Positions 1-9,666 are shown, numbered from the stretch's first letter. The stretch is 64,000 nucleotides of DNA from Bacteroidota bacterium (GCA_030692515.1 JAUXZS010000016.1:176354-240353), one strand, 5' to 3'. Notes: generated by a model not told the origin, from the sequence alone. Made by a program: numbers and translations.

Positions 1-2
1 TT

Positions 3-290
3 AATCATCCTAGCTTGAAATATTTATTATCTAATAAAGAGATACTCTATAAAATATATGAAAATAAATTAACCCCAAGTCATTTAGATTTTATAATTAA
101 GGATGTAAAATACGGTAAACCAAATACTTTTCCGGCAACAAACATGCTGTGGTTCCATAAAATTACTTTAGGGTTAAGTTATATTTTTCCATTATTATTT
201 TTGATTCTTTTTATTAGGGCTTTAATGAAGCAAAAAAAGCATAAAATAAAAAAGAATTATAATCTCAACCAGAGTGAAGTCTTAACGTAA
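3..290 (+). CDS. C-terminal part of a membrane protein, truncated by the window edge
   Basis: The reading frame is open from the first complete codon at base 3 to a stop at 288-290, so only the last 95 residues are visible and the true start lies upstream. The visible part has a charged, Lys-rich stretch, a hydrophobic membrane segment around residues 56-75 (IFPLLFLILFI), and a basic tail with KKHKIKKNY, which suggests a cytoplasmic C-terminus. It ends 19 bp before asnB on the same strand, so it probably belongs to the same polysaccharide transcription unit. I do not recognise the family. A TTG near base 15 is more likely an internal Leu codon than a start. Confidence 0.55.
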   Translation, partial: NHPSLKYLLSNKEILYKIYENKLTPSHLDFIIKDVKYGKPNTFPATNMLWFHKITLGLSYIFPLLFLILFIRALMKQKKHKIKKNYNLNQSEVLT

Positions 291-309
291 TCTTTAAAAC
301 ACAAAAAAA

Positions 310-2214
310 ATGTGTGGAATTTCTGGCTTTATTGATTTTAATGGTTCCTCCTCAGAAAGTATTTTGGAGAACATTTCAAATACGTTATTACACCGTGGCC
401 CAGATGCATACGGAACTAATTTTTTTCAAGAAACAACTTTTCAATTAGGTTTAGGACACCGGAGGTTATCAATAATTGATTTATCTGAATCTGCAAAACA
501 GCCCATGCAGTATAATCATTTGTGGATCACATTTAATGGGGAAATTTATAATTACAATGACATTAAAACAGAATTAATTTCTTTAGGGCACAATTTTATT
601 ACCAATTCAGATACTGAAGTCATTTTGCATGCATACAGCCAATGGAATGTAAATTGCGTGAACAAATTAACTGGTATGTTTGCATTTGCAATATACGACA
701 CAAGCGCAGAGGAATTAATTTGTTTTAGAGATAGAGCCGGCGTTAAACCATTTTTTTACTATTGGCACGAAGGTTTATTTCTTTTTTCGTCTGAACTAAA
801 AGCTTTTCATAAACATCCAAAATTTAAAAAAGAAATAAATATAGATTCAGTTGCAGCTTTCATGCAATACGGTAATGTACCAACACCTAATTGCATATTT
901 AATTACTGCTTTAAATTAAAGCCGGGTCATATTTTAACTTTCAAATTAAAACAGAAAGAATTTGAGATTACAAAATACTGGGATGTTTATGATGCCTATA
1001 ATAAACCAAAATTAGATATTTCCTTTTCAGAGGCAAAAACAGAAACAGAAAAAATTCTAACATCTTCATTTGATTATAGAATGGTATCTGATGTTCCTGT
1101 AGGAGTGTTTTTAAGTGGTGGTTACGACAGCGCTTGTGTTACTGCTCTGCTCCAAAAAAATAGTCATAGAAAATTGAAAACATTTACTATTTCAGTTCCT
1201 GACATTGGATTGAATGAAGCGCCATATGCAAAAGTGGTTTCAAAACATTTTGATACTGAGCATTTCGAATTTGAGTGTACACAAAAAGAAGCTTTAAATT
1301 TGATAGATGATTTGCCTTATCACTATGATGAGCCTTTTGCCGACAGTAGTGCAATTCCTACAACTTTGGTTTGTAAAATGGCAAGTCAACAAGTTAAAGT
1401 AGTATTAAGTGCAGATGGTGGCGATGAAGTTTTTGCAGGCTATAATCGTTATGACTACTTAATGAAATATGGTGGGCAACTAAATCAACTTCCGGTATAT
1501 TTTAGAAAAGGTGCTTCAAGATTAATGGATTTGGTTCCTGCAAATAAAATTCCTATTCTAAAAAATAAATATAATTTTTTTAATAGATACGAAAAATTAA
1601 AAGGCTTGTTACATGACCCTTCGCCCAAAAATATGATGCTTAGTTTGAGTAGGCAATTTAATGAATCTGAAATAAAAAAGTTGTTTAAGAAAGAAGTCTC
1701 TGATTTACCCAGCGCTTATTTTAGTGACGACTTAAAAAAAGAATTTTATTCTCCACTTGCCTACATGATGGCAATAGATTATCAAACGTATTTATTAGAT
1801 GATATTTTGCAAAAGGTTGATCGCGCTTCGATGTCTGTTAGTATTGAGAGCCGAGAACCGTTTCTAGACCATCGTATAATCGAACTCGCAGCGCAACTCC
1901 CAGATAATTATAAATATTACCAAGGTCAAAAAAAACACATTGTTAAAGAAATTGTTCATCAATATATTCCTAAAGAATTAATGGATCGTCCTAAAATGGG
2001 ATTTGCAATACCAATTGAAAATTGGCTCATGAATGAATTAAAAAATAAAGTAAACGATTTTGTAAACGATAAAGATATTAAAGAGCAAGGCATTTTTAAT
2101 TTGAATCACATTCAACACTTAAAAAAAGAATTTTACTTGGGTAAAAAAGAATACGCCTTAAAGATTTGGTATTTATTGATGTTTCAAATGTGGTATAAAA
2201 AATGGATGGACTAA
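310..2214 (+). CDS. asnB: Asparagine synthase (glutamine-hydrolysing), polysaccharide-locus type
   Basis: This 634-residue protein has the two-domain layout of AsnB. The N-terminal class II glutamine amidotransferase domain starts MCGISGF with the catalytic nucleophile Cys2, followed by LHRGPD (27-32) and FNGEIYN (75-81). The C-terminal synthetase domain has the ATP-pyrophosphatase loop SGGYDS (269-274) and SADGGDEVFAGY. Such enzymes transfer glutamine ammonia to an ATP-activated carboxylate. True asparagine synthesis is possible, but copies inside polysaccharide loci are often thought to amidate sugar acids. The neighbours (methyltransferase, polytopic membrane protein, glycosyltransferase, GalE) favour that second role, which is an inference. 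All key motifs look intact and the length is normal. Confidence 0.93.
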   Translation: MCGISGFIDFNGSSSESILENISNTLLHRGPDAYGTNFFQETTFQLGLGHRRLSIIDLSESAKQPMQYNHLWITFNGEIYNYNDIKTELISLGHNFITNSDTEVILHAYSQWNVNCVNKLTGMFAFAIYDTSAEELICFRDRAGVKPFFYYWHEGLFLFSSELKAFHKHPKFKKEINIDSVAAFMQYGNVPTPNCIFNYCFKLKPGHILTFKLKQKEFEITKYWDVYDAYNKPKLDISFSEAKTETEKILTSSFDYRMVSDVPVGVFLSGGYDSACVTALLQKNSHRKLKTFTISVPDIGLNEAPYAKVVSKHFDTEHFEFECTQKEALNLIDDLPYHYDEPFADSSAIPTTLVCKMASQQVKVVLSADGGDEVFAGYNRYDYLMKYGGQLNQLPVYFRKGASRLMDLVPANKIPILKNKYNFFNRYEKLKGLLHDPSPKNMMLSLSRQFNESEIKKLFKKEVSDLPSAYFSDDLKKEFYSPLAYMMAIDYQTYLLDDILQKVDRASMSVSIESREPFLDHRIIELAAQLPDNYKYYQGQKKHIVKEIVHQYIPKELMDRPKMGFAIPIENWLMNELKNKVNDFVNDKDIKEQGIFNLNHIQHLKKEFYLGKKEYALKIWYLLMFQMWYKKWMD

Positions 2215-2257
2215 CTATTCTCTAGTTATATTTTAGAAGCGGTCCTGCATCAAATAG

Positions 2258-3136
2258 TTAAATCTTTTTATAATAACCCTTTAATGTTAAACCACTATTT
2301 GTGAAAGAAAGAAGTTTATTTAGAATTGCTTTTGCTAAACCTAAATACCACTTACTTTCAATTTTTTTTCTCAAAACTTCATCTGAATCTTCTTTTATTA
2401 CACTATTTTCTTCTTCTTGATTTTTTGAAGCATTAAGTCTTGTAACACTAATTCCTGTAGACTGAAACTTTATTGGTAAAAAAGAATGGCGCTTGGCAAC
2501 AAAATTTAAGGTAGATTTTGTATAATAAGATAAATGTTCGGGGTAGGATATAACATTATAATCTGCTTTTAAATAATACCGCATTAAAGAATTAAAGTTT
2601 GGAGTAGTTACATAAAATAAGCCATCCTTTCTTAATAGATTATATATCGCTTCTAACTCTTGGTTTGGATTATTGATGTGTTCAATTACTTCAAACGATG
2701 TTATCACATCAAAATCTTTTGTGTCAAATTTTGAAGAATCTAATATGCCTTCCGTCATGTTAATTCCCTTTTCTATGCAAAGTTTAATTGCTAATTCAGA
2801 AAACTCCGTGCCATATACCTCCCACCCTCTTTTTTTTGCTTCAATTAAAAACCAGCCTCTGCCACAACCAACATCTAATATTTTGTTAGTCTTTCTATAT
2901 TTTTCAAACTCATCTAAAAGTTCCTCGTACCTTTTTACCGTTATTGAAGATAAACTTTGAACAGAATCATAAGAATAAGAACTATAATAATCATTAAGCT
3001 CTTGTAAGGAAGGAATTCGTTCCATGAAAACGAAATTACAGCTTGAACATTTAACCAAGCCATGCTTATCATAATAACCTTTTAAAGGAATTAATCTATC
3101 ATTTTCACAAACCAGACATTTTTTATGTTTTTCCAT
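2258..3136 (-). CDS. Class I SAM-dependent methyltransferase with N-terminal zinc ribbon
   Basis: The 292-residue protein opens with a four-cysteine knuckle, CLVC at 7-10 and CSSC at 30-33, likely binding zinc. The Rossmann methyltransferase core carries the SAM-binding motif ILDVGCGRGW (86-95) and, further on, FDVITSFEVIEHINNP, the post-II region typical of the Methyltransf_23 group. Members in polysaccharide and secondary-metabolite loci methylate sugars or lipid-linked intermediates. The substrate cannot be read from sequence. The gene is transcribed towards asnB (convergent) and sits 110 bp downstream of the membrane-protein gene on the same strand, so both may share a transcript. Confidence 0.82.
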   Translation of the reverse strand: MEKHKKCLVCENDRLIPLKGYYDKHGLVKCSSCNFVFMERIPSLQELNDYYSSYSYDSVQSLSSITVKRYEELLDEFEKYRKTNKILDVGCGRGWFLIEAKKRGWEVYGTEFSELAIKLCIEKGINMTEGILDSSKFDTKDFDVITSFEVIEHINNPNQELEAIYNLLRKDGLFYVTTPNFNSLMRYYLKADYNVISYPEHLSYYTKSTLNFVAKRHSFLPIKFQSTGISVTRLNASKNQEEENSVIKEDSDEVLRKKIESKWYLGLAKAILNKLLSFTNSGLTLKGYYKKI

Positions 3137-3246
3137 TTAAAAATTTCATTTTTTACCGAAATAAAATACCTTTTCAAATTTAATTAATATATCTAATAAA
3201 CTCTAAGGAAAGCAACATGATAATGATTGTGGCAATACTTAGAATA

Positions 3247-4578
3247 TTATTTGTAAGGCACTCTTTTATCGTAAAGATGTTTTAACATAAATATACCTCC
3301 AACAAAAAAAGGCAGTTCAGGTATTCTTAATCTTACTAAAGAACCAAAATTAGCAACAGTTAAACCAACAGAAAATGCAAAAAACAGAGAGAATAGCATG
3401 CAGAACAGTATCATAGGGTTTTTTCGTATTAAAAAAAAGAAGCCCAAAACTTTTAATTTATAAAGTAGAAAAACCGTTAGTAATAAGAGATAGGTACTTT
3501 CAATAGCAGAAATTAGCATGCCAACATTTCTTACGTCAAACAAGGTTGGCCTATATATTCCAGAAAATACTGCCATTGGGGCAACAGTTAATATTCCACT
3601 TATACTCGCATCAAAATTTCCAATATCAAAAGCTTTTCCACCATAATGATCGGCCTTCATGTCTTGCTGAGTTACAACAGCTTTCTCTAAAATATTATCT
3701 ATTTTATACTGCCCTAAGTTGTCCCCAATTGCATCCAAAGCCATATAACCTAATAAAGCACCTGTAGCAATTATTAAAGGCGTGGATATAAATCTTAAAA
3801 AAGGGTTTTTAATCTTTTTTACATAGTTATTACTCAACCACAAAATAACTCCTGGCAGCAAAGCGAAAAAAATGTAAGGCTTAATTGCAAGAATTATAAA
3901 AGAAGCTATAATTAAAAATAAAATATATGAAATTTTTCTTTCTCGTTTTATAAAAAAATAATAAAACGCATACGTAAACCAACCAACAGCTGATAAAGTA
4001 AAAGAATCTTTCATTAAGCCTGAACCCCAAAACAAACATGAAGGAACAAAAAGAGCAGCAATCGCCATTTCCATTTTTAAATTGGGGAATTCTTGTAAAA
4101 AAGTCTGATACAATTTCCATATCCCCCCGTATGTTATGCAAGCAACAAGTATTGCACTTGCGAAGTAGGAATGACAACCTAGCATTATGATTGGAATTAA
4201 CAACCTAACTACAAAATAGGCACTACTATCTCTTCCATTATAAACTGGGTAACCGGTTGAATCGTCAAAAAGAAATAAAAGCCCTTTTGGGTTTCCAAAT
4301 AAAGCAGTCCAGAAATCGCTGGGGCTCTTATAAATTAAATTTGCAAACGCAGATGCACTTTCAAAGTAATTTGTTGTGTCACCTGCACCATAATAAAAAT
4401 AATAGACTAAACCTAAAACAACCGCTCCAAAAAGTCGTGCAATTAAGCCTTTTGTAAAATAAAAATATTCTGGATTTTTATGAATGTTTTTCAAGGTAAT
4501 CCAATGGGCATAGGAAATAGCTACCAGTGCGAATAATGGCGTTAAAAGAATATCAAAAATTGAAAGATCCTCTAACAT
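3247..4578 (-). CDS. Polytopic inner-membrane protein, possible polysaccharide polymerase
   Basis: A 443-residue, very hydrophobic protein with roughly ten to twelve membrane segments. Examples are LIARLFGAVVLGLVYYFYY near residue 45 and the run FLFLIIASFIILAIKPYIFF-like near 220-240. A charged loop GAGDTTNYFESA follows the second segment. Wzy- and EpsG-type polymerases and some GT-C glycosyltransferases look like this and are very divergent, so location in the sugar locus is the main argument. I see no diagnostic catalytic motif. It is divergently transcribed from the glycosyltransferase at 4650, with 71 bp between start codons that probably holds both promoters. Confidence 0.55.
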   Translation of the reverse strand: MLEDLSIFDILLTPLFALVAISYAHWITLKNIHKNPEYFYFTKGLIARLFGAVVLGLVYYFYYGAGDTTNYFESASAFANLIYKSPSDFWTALFGNPKGLLFLFDDSTGYPVYNGRDSSAYFVVRLLIPIIMLGCHSYFASAILVACITYGGIWKLYQTFLQEFPNLKMEMAIAALFVPSCLFWGSGLMKDSFTLSAVGWFTYAFYYFFIKRERKISYILFLIIASFIILAIKPYIFFALLPGVILWLSNNYVKKIKNPFLRFISTPLIIATGALLGYMALDAIGDNLGQYKIDNILEKAVVTQQDMKADHYGGKAFDIGNFDASISGILTVAPMAVFSGIYRPTLFDVRNVGMLISAIESTYLLLLTVFLLYKLKVLGFFFLIRKNPMILFCMLFSLFFAFSVGLTVANFGSLVRLRIPELPFFVGGIFMLKHLYDKRVPYK

Positions 4579-4649
4579 TTATTATATAAACTCTTTTTTA
4601 TAAATATGATAGTCATGCAACTATAAAAATACTATTTTTACTTCAATTT

Positions 4650-5882
4650 ATGACTAACGCCAAGACCTTTTTATTTGTTTCAATTGATGGAATGACAGAC
4701 CCTTTAGGTCAATCACAAGTTATTCCTTATTTATTAGGTTTAGCAAAAAAAGGAATGAAAGTTGAAATTGTAAGTTGCGAAAAAAAAGAAAATTGGGATT
4801 TAAACCATACCATAATAGAATCCATCCTTAAACTCTCAAATATTTCCTGGAGTTTTTGTTTTTATAAAACCGGGAAACCCTTTTTATCACAATTACAAAA
4901 CTTTTTAGCACTTAAAAAAATCGTAATTAAAATAGCAAAAATAAATTCTTTAAATACAATTTTGCACTGCAGGAGCTATTTACCCGGCTTAATTGGTCTT
5001 TATTCAAAGAAAAAATTTAAGACTGGGTTTATTTTTGATATGCGTGGCTTTTGGAGTGACGAAAGAATTGAAGGCGGGATATGGAATGTAAAAAGTCCTA
5101 TAGGTTCATTATTATATACATATTTTAAGAAAAAAGAAAAAGAAATGATAATTTCAGCTGACGCGATTGTTGCTTTAACACACAAAGCAAAAGAAATTAT
5201 TTTAAGTTGGGATTTGGGTGTTGCGTCGAATAAAATTACGGTGATTCCTTGTTGCGTTGATCTTGAACATTTCTCGCAAAGTAATATAGATGGTAAACGA
5301 TTGTCGTTATTACAAGAGAGCTATCCAAAACTAAAAAATAAATTTGTGTTAAGTTATGTTGGCTCGTTAGGCACTTGGTATCTAATAGAGGAAATGATGG
5401 CGTTTTTTAAAACTCTCTCAAAAAAAACAGATTCAATATTTTTAATCATAACAAAAGATAGTTTAGATTTAGTTTATAACGCAGCTAAAAAACACAACAT
5501 TGATATTGAAAAGCTAATTGTAGTTTCATCCTCAAGAGAAGATATGCCTTACTATATTTCATTGTCAACCGCATCTATATTTTTTATTAAACCCTCTTTT
5601 TCAAAATCGGCATCTTCCCCAACAAAAATGGGAGAACTTTTATCAACTCGTATTCCAATAATAACTAATGCTGGCATTGGTGATGTTGATTTAATTATTC
5701 GAGAAACAGAATGTGGTGTTATCCTCAATAACTTTAGTGATGACTCTAATGAAAAGGCAGCTAAAAATTTGTTAGAAAATATTGATTTTTATAAAAACAA
5801 AACGGTGGCAACAGCTCACAAATATTTTTCTTTAGAAGATGGAATCAATCAATATTCAAAAATTTACACTTTATTTATATAA
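4650..5882 (+). CDS. GT4-type glycosyltransferase
   Basis: A 410-residue soluble glycosyltransferase of the GT-B fold. The N-terminal half starts FLFVSIDGMTDPLGQSQV, a Gly-rich acceptor-side loop common in GT4 enzymes. The C-terminal half contains FVLSYVGSLGTWYLIEEM (about 230-250) and the donor-binding region SSPTKMGELLSTRIPIITN, which corresponds to the E-x7-E region of family GT4, with Glu in KMGELL. It likely adds a sugar to a lipid-linked repeat unit at the cytoplasmic face of the membrane. Donor and acceptor are not deducible. The gene ends 18 bp before galE, so the two are probably cotranscribed. Confidence 0.85.
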   Translation: MTNAKTFLFVSIDGMTDPLGQSQVIPYLLGLAKKGMKVEIVSCEKKENWDLNHTIIESILKLSNISWSFCFYKTGKPFLSQLQNFLALKKIVIKIAKINSLNTILHCRSYLPGLIGLYSKKKFKTGFIFDMRGFWSDERIEGGIWNVKSPIGSLLYTYFKKKEKEMIISADAIVALTHKAKEIILSWDLGVASNKITVIPCCVDLEHFSQSNIDGKRLSLLQESYPKLKNKFVLSYVGSLGTWYLIEEMMAFFKTLSKKTDSIFLIITKDSLDLVYNAAKKHNIDIEKLIVVSSSREDMPYYISLSTASIFFIKPSFSKSASSPTKMGELLSTRIPIITNAGIGDVDLIIRETECGVILNNFSDDSNEKAAKNLLENIDFYKNKTVATAHKYFSLEDGINQYSKIYTLFI

Positions 5883-5900
5883 AAACATTAAATTTAGATC

Positions 5901-6938
5901 ATGCCTTCTCAAAATTTATCAACTATAATTGTCACCGGAGGAGCCGGATATATTGGTTCACACACAATCATTGAATTGCTGACAAAAACAAATTATAATG
6001 TAATTTCTATCGATAACTTTTCAAATTCTACTGCAAAGTCTTACCAAAGAATTAAAGAAATTACTAATAAATCTTTTGAATCTCTTGATTTTGATTTATG
6101 TAATGAGAATCAACTCGTAACGCAATTATCAAAAATAAAAAACATTATTGGCATCATCCATTTTGCTGCTTATAAATCGGTTCCAGAAAGTGTTACTAAC
6201 CCATTACTTTATTACATTAATAATTTAAATTCATTAAATAATCTTTTAAAGTTTGCCCAAGAACAAAAAATTGAAAATTTTATTTTTTCGTCATCATGTT
6301 CGGTTTATGGTAATGCTGAAAACTTACCGGTTACAGAAGAAACTCCGTTAAAAAAAGCCGAAAGCTCATACGGGCACACAAAACAAATTGGTGAGGATAT
6401 TATTAATTTTGTTTGTAAAGCAAACCCCAATTTTAACGCCGTTTTATTACGTTACTTTAATCCGGTTGGCGCTCATCCTTCAGGAAAAATTGGTGAGTTT
6501 CCATTAAACCGCCCAAATAATTTAGTGCCCATAATAACTCAAACAGCTGTTGGAAAAAATTCTCTAACTGTATTTGGAAACGATTTTGACACCCGCGATG
6601 GCTCTTGCATAAGGGATTACATTCATGTTAGTGATATTGCCGATGCACATGTAAAAGCACTCAATTATTTAATTGAAAGAAAAAATAAAAATAATGTTTC
6701 GTTATTTAATTTAGGAACAGGAAATGGAGTAAGTGTTTTAGAAGCAATAAAATCTTTTGAAAAAGTTTCTGGTAAAAAATTAAATTATACAATTGGGCCC
6801 AGACGTGAAGGAGATGTGGTTGCTATTTACGCCAATAATAATCTCGCAAAAAAAGAATTAAACTGGAATCCTGAATTTTCTTTAGATGATATGATGCTGA
6901 GTGCTTGGAAGTGGCAATTAAATTTAGAAGCGGAATAA
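5901..6938 (+). CDS. galE: UDP-glucose 4-epimerase
   Basis: A 345-residue extended short-chain dehydrogenase. The NAD-binding loop TGGAGYIGSH lies at 12-21. The active-site Ser is in FSSSCSVYG (129-137), followed by the catalytic pair Tyr157 and Lys161 in YGHTK. NPVGAHPSGKIGE and FNLGTGNGVSVLE are typical GalE signatures. The enzyme interconverts UDP-glucose and UDP-galactose (or the N-acetyl forms), feeding galactose to polysaccharide synthesis. It directly follows the glycosyltransferase and is convergent with ppa, with only 9 bp between the stop codons. Confidence 0.94.
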   Translation: MPSQNLSTIIVTGGAGYIGSHTIIELLTKTNYNVISIDNFSNSTAKSYQRIKEITNKSFESLDFDLCNENQLVTQLSKIKNIIGIIHFAAYKSVPESVTNPLLYYINNLNSLNNLLKFAQEQKIENFIFSSSCSVYGNAENLPVTEETPLKKAESSYGHTKQIGEDIINFVCKANPNFNAVLLRYFNPVGAHPSGKIGEFPLNRPNNLVPIITQTAVGKNSLTVFGNDFDTRDGSCIRDYIHVSDIADAHVKALNYLIERKNKNNVSLFNLGTGNGVSVLEAIKSFEKVSGKKLNYTIGPRREGDVVAIYANNNLAKKELNWNPEFSLDDMMLSAWKWQLNLEAE

Positions 6939-6947
6939 TTTATTAAA

Positions 6948-7583
6948 TTAAACTCCCTTTTCTAAATAATCTTTAAACTTTGTTTTATAATCTGTTATAC
7001 TTCTTAAAATAACTTCATGCGCCTCCTTTGAACCATAAGTATGCGTTATTTCAACTGCTTTATTTTCTTGGCCTGGCATGTTTTTATAGGTTAAAAAATA
7101 ATGCTTCAACCTATCAATTAAATTTGCTGGGCAATCTTTTACCTCTTTAATGTGTCCATATATTTCATCTTGCTTTAAAACCGCAATAATTTTATCGTCG
7201 GCCTCGTCTTTATCAATCATTCTAAAACCACCAATTGGAATAGCCTCTAAAATTATATCTCCACTAGTAATATTTTTTTCAGTTATCACGCAAATATCTA
7301 ATGGATCTCCATCACCGCGCAAAACTGATTTTCCTGATTTAATTTCCGAAAAATCTCTTACTTTTTCACCACAATAAGTTTGCGGAATAAATCCATAAAG
7401 TGCCGGAACTATATTTGAAAATTTTTGTGGACGATCAACTTTTCTATAACCTGTAACTTTATCAATTTCGTATTTCACATTATCAGTTGGCACCATTTCA
7501 ATATAGGCCGTGATGCTATTAGGACAATTTTCACCAATCGGAATTCCATGCCATGGGTGAGGTTTATATAATTGAAAACTCAT
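6948..7583 (-). CDS. ppa: Inorganic pyrophosphatase, family I
   Basis: A 211-residue soluble family I pyrophosphatase. The signature DGDPLDICV begins at residue 91 and supplies the metal-binding aspartates; further metal and phosphate ligands are visible in EIDKVTGYRKVDRPQ (39-53) and MIDKDEADDKI. It hydrolyses pyrophosphate to drive biosynthesis, including the aminoacyl-tRNA synthetase reaction. It is the last gene of a very tight minus-strand run (hisS, hutH, NTR-like protein, ppa), starting 2 bp after the stop of the NTR-like gene. Coupling with hisS is chemically sensible because HisRS releases pyrophosphate. Confidence 0.95.
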   Translation of the reverse strand: MSFQLYKPHPWHGIPIGENCPNSITAYIEMVPTDNVKYEIDKVTGYRKVDRPQKFSNIVPALYGFIPQTYCGEKVRDFSEIKSGKSVLRGDGDPLDICVITEKNITSGDIILEAIPIGGFRMIDKDEADDKIIAVLKQDEIYGHIKEVKDCPANLIDRLKHYFLTYKNMPGQENKAVEITHTYGSKEAHEVILRSITDYKTKFKDYLEKGV

Positions 7584-7585
7584 TT

Positions 7586-8176
7586 TTAAAATTTAAAATA
7601 TTTTTTAAATAACCAGTAAAATAAAAAAATTACGAGCAGTGAACTTAACAATAACATTATTGTTTGCGACTTTGAAGGGATTAAGTTTCGTTCTTCTGCA
7701 GCATTTGATGTTTGTGCTAACAACCTATGTAAACCTAAATTCTTTTTTAAAAAACTTGCTTCCTCATAGTAATCATTACCATAAGTAACTGCATAAAAAT
7801 CTTCCTTATCGTTTTTAAAATATTTTCTGCTCCTACTGCACCAATTCATAACGGCTTTGTCTATTTGTTTATAAGTACTATAAATAATCCACTCCTCTCC
7901 TTCGCTGAATTCTTGAGCGCATTCAACTCCACATTCAAACAAAACCTTAAACTGTTTGGTGGCATTTCCTTTATATAATTCATCTATTTCAAAAATTGCA
8001 ATGCCAAATTTATTATCGCAAGGTGTTACTGAAATAATTTTTCCTTTAAAAATTATTTCATACTTATCGCATTCTTTGATGCTAAGTTCAGTTAAAGGGC
8101 ATTGACATGCATTACTTATTTTTGAAATAAGAAAAAGTACTGTTACAAAAAATAATTTTAAAAATTTATAGTTCAT
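7586..8176 (-). CDS. Secreted NTR/TIMP-like protein with C-terminal membrane anchor
   Basis: A 196-residue protein with a signal peptide (about 1-23, ending at SNA/CQC). The mature N-terminus begins Cys-x-Cys, followed by IIFKGKIISV, FECGVECAQEFSEGEEWIIY and finally NWCSRSRKYF. This pattern (C-x-C start, 'F-x-GKV', CG..F..GE..LVY, CSR.R) is what I associate with the netrin/TIMP-like (NTR) fold found in small secreted bacterial proteins. A hydrophobic helix at about 170-190 followed by KKYFKF would anchor it in the membrane. Function unknown. It overlaps the hutH stop by one base and is followed 2 bp later by ppa. Family assignment is from memory of the pattern, so moderate confidence. Confidence 0.6.
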   Translation of the reverse strand: MNYKFLKLFFVTVLFLISKISNACQCPLTELSIKECDKYEIIFKGKIISVTPCDNKFGIAIFEIDELYKGNATKQFKVLFECGVECAQEFSEGEEWIIYSTYKQIDKAVMNWCSRSRKYFKNDKEDFYAVTYGNDYYEEASFLKKNLGLHRLLAQTSNAAEERNLIPSKSQTIMLLLSSLLVIFLFYWLFKKYFKF

Positions 8177-9666
8177 TAAAAGGTTGTATTATTTATAAAT
8201 ACATGAGATGCATTTATTAATTCATAAAGCACCTCATCTTTTTCCATAAAAGAAACACTTTTTCTATAAGTAGAAATTAATGCTTCCACTTTTTCGGAAG
8301 ACTTTAAAGGACGTTTTAATTCTAATGCTTGAGCCGCGTTTAATAATTCAATCGCCAAAACTTTTTCGGTATTTTCAATTACCAAAAAACATTTTGTAGC
8401 AGCATTTGCTCCCATACTTACATGATCTTCTTGACCGTTGCTGGAAACAATACTATCAATACTTGCAGGTGTGCATAACTGTTTGCTCTGACTAACAATA
8501 CTTGCCGCAGTGTACTGAGGAATCATAAAGCCAGAATTTAATCCGGCTTTGGCCGCTAAGAAAGGTGGTAATCCTCTTTGCCCGGAAATTAAAAGATAGG
8601 TTCTGCGTTCTGAAATGCTCCCCAATTCCGCCATTGCAATACATAAAAAATCTAAAGCCAAAGCTAATGGTTGTCCATGAAAATTTCCTCCGCTTAATAT
8701 TTCATCGTCGTCAGGAAAAATAGTTGGGTTATCGGTTACTGAATTAATTTCAGTTTCAAAAACAGACTTCACATAATTAACAGTGTCTTTTGTTGCGCCA
8801 TGCACTTGAGGTGCACATCGGAAAGAATAAGGGTCTTGTACTTGTTTTTTTTCTTGCTTACCAATTTCACTTCCCTCTAAATATTTTCTAATATCGCGTG
8901 CTGTTTGCAATTGCCCGGCGTGAGCTCTGATGGTATGCAAATTATCTTTAAACGGGTCAATTCGTCCATCAAATGCATCTAAAGAAACTGCTGTAATAAA
9001 ATCTGCGGCTGTATTTAAATGTTCGGATTTAATTAAACAATAACAACCATAAGCACTCATAAATTGTGTGCCATTTAAAAGTGCCAGACCTTCTTTAGAT
9101 TTTAGTTTTATTGGCGAAAGATTATTTTCTTTTAAAACATCAATAGCGTTTAGCTGTTTATTTTTATAATTTACTTTTCCTAAACCTAACAAGGGCAAAC
9201 TTAAATGGGCCAATGGTGCTAAATCACCACTTGCACCCAAAGAACCTTGCTGATAGATTACGGGATAAATTTTATGATTAATAAAATCACACAAGCGCTC
9301 AACAGTTTGTAGTTGTACGCCACTCTTTCCATAACTCAATGATTGAATTTTTAAAAATAACATTAGTTTTACAACCTCTTGCGGAACCTCTAAGCCCAAA
9401 CCGCAAGCATGACTCTTAACTAGATTTTCTTGTAATTGCTCTAAATCGTTATCAGGAATAATTACATTGCATAAAGAACCAAAACCTGTGTTTATGCCGT
9501 AAATAGGATCATTATTATTTTTTAATTTTTCATCTAAAAAATTTCTACATTTTAAAATAGATTTTTTTGTTGCTTCTGATAAAGCGACTTTTGCATCACT
9601 ATCCGCTAAGAAATTTTTTAAATCTAATAAAGTTAGTTTTTTAGTATGATCAACATTAAATGTCAT
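8176..9666 (-). CDS. hutH: Histidine ammonia-lyase
   Basis: A 496-residue member of the aromatic amino-acid ammonia-lyase family. The MIO prosthetic group forms from Ala145-Ser146-Gly147 in GSLGASGDLAPLAHL, and the catalytic Tyr is in YGINTGFG (56-63). SMGANAATKC and RSSVFE-type helices of the family follow. It converts histidine to urocanate. No other hut gene (hutU, hutI, hutG) is in the window. It starts 6 bp after the hisS stop, so it is cotranscribed with the enzyme that charges histidine onto tRNA. A tyrosine or phenylalanine ammonia-lyase is a less likely alternative: the overall length and SFRCAPQVHGA (typical HutH: YS.RC.PQVHGA) favour histidine. Confidence 0.9.
   Translation of the reverse strand: MTFNVDHTKKLTLLDLKNFLADSDAKVALSEATKKSILKCRNFLDEKLKNNNDPIYGINTGFGSLCNVIIPDNDLEQLQENLVKSHACGLGLEVPQEVVKLMLFLKIQSLSYGKSGVQLQTVERLCDFINHKIYPVIYQQGSLGASGDLAPLAHLSLPLLGLGKVNYKNKQLNAIDVLKENNLSPIKLKSKEGLALLNGTQFMSAYGCYCLIKSEHLNTAADFITAVSLDAFDGRIDPFKDNLHTIRAHAGQLQTARDIRKYLEGSEIGKQEKKQVQDPYSFRCAPQVHGATKDTVNYVKSVFETEINSVTDNPTIFPDDDEILSGGNFHGQPLALALDFLCIAMAELGSISERRTYLLISGQRGLPPFLAAKAGLNSGFMIPQYTAASIVSQSKQLCTPASIDSIVSSNGQEDHVSMGANAATKCFLVIENTEKVLAIELLNAAQALELKRPLKSSEKVEALISTYRKSVSFMEKDEVLYELINASHVFINNTTF

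Noticed and set aside
3881..4177. 98-residue Cys-rich frame on the minus strand
   Set aside because: It is an out-of-frame shadow of the membrane-protein gene at 3247-4578; the apparent cysteines come from frame shift of hydrophobic codons.
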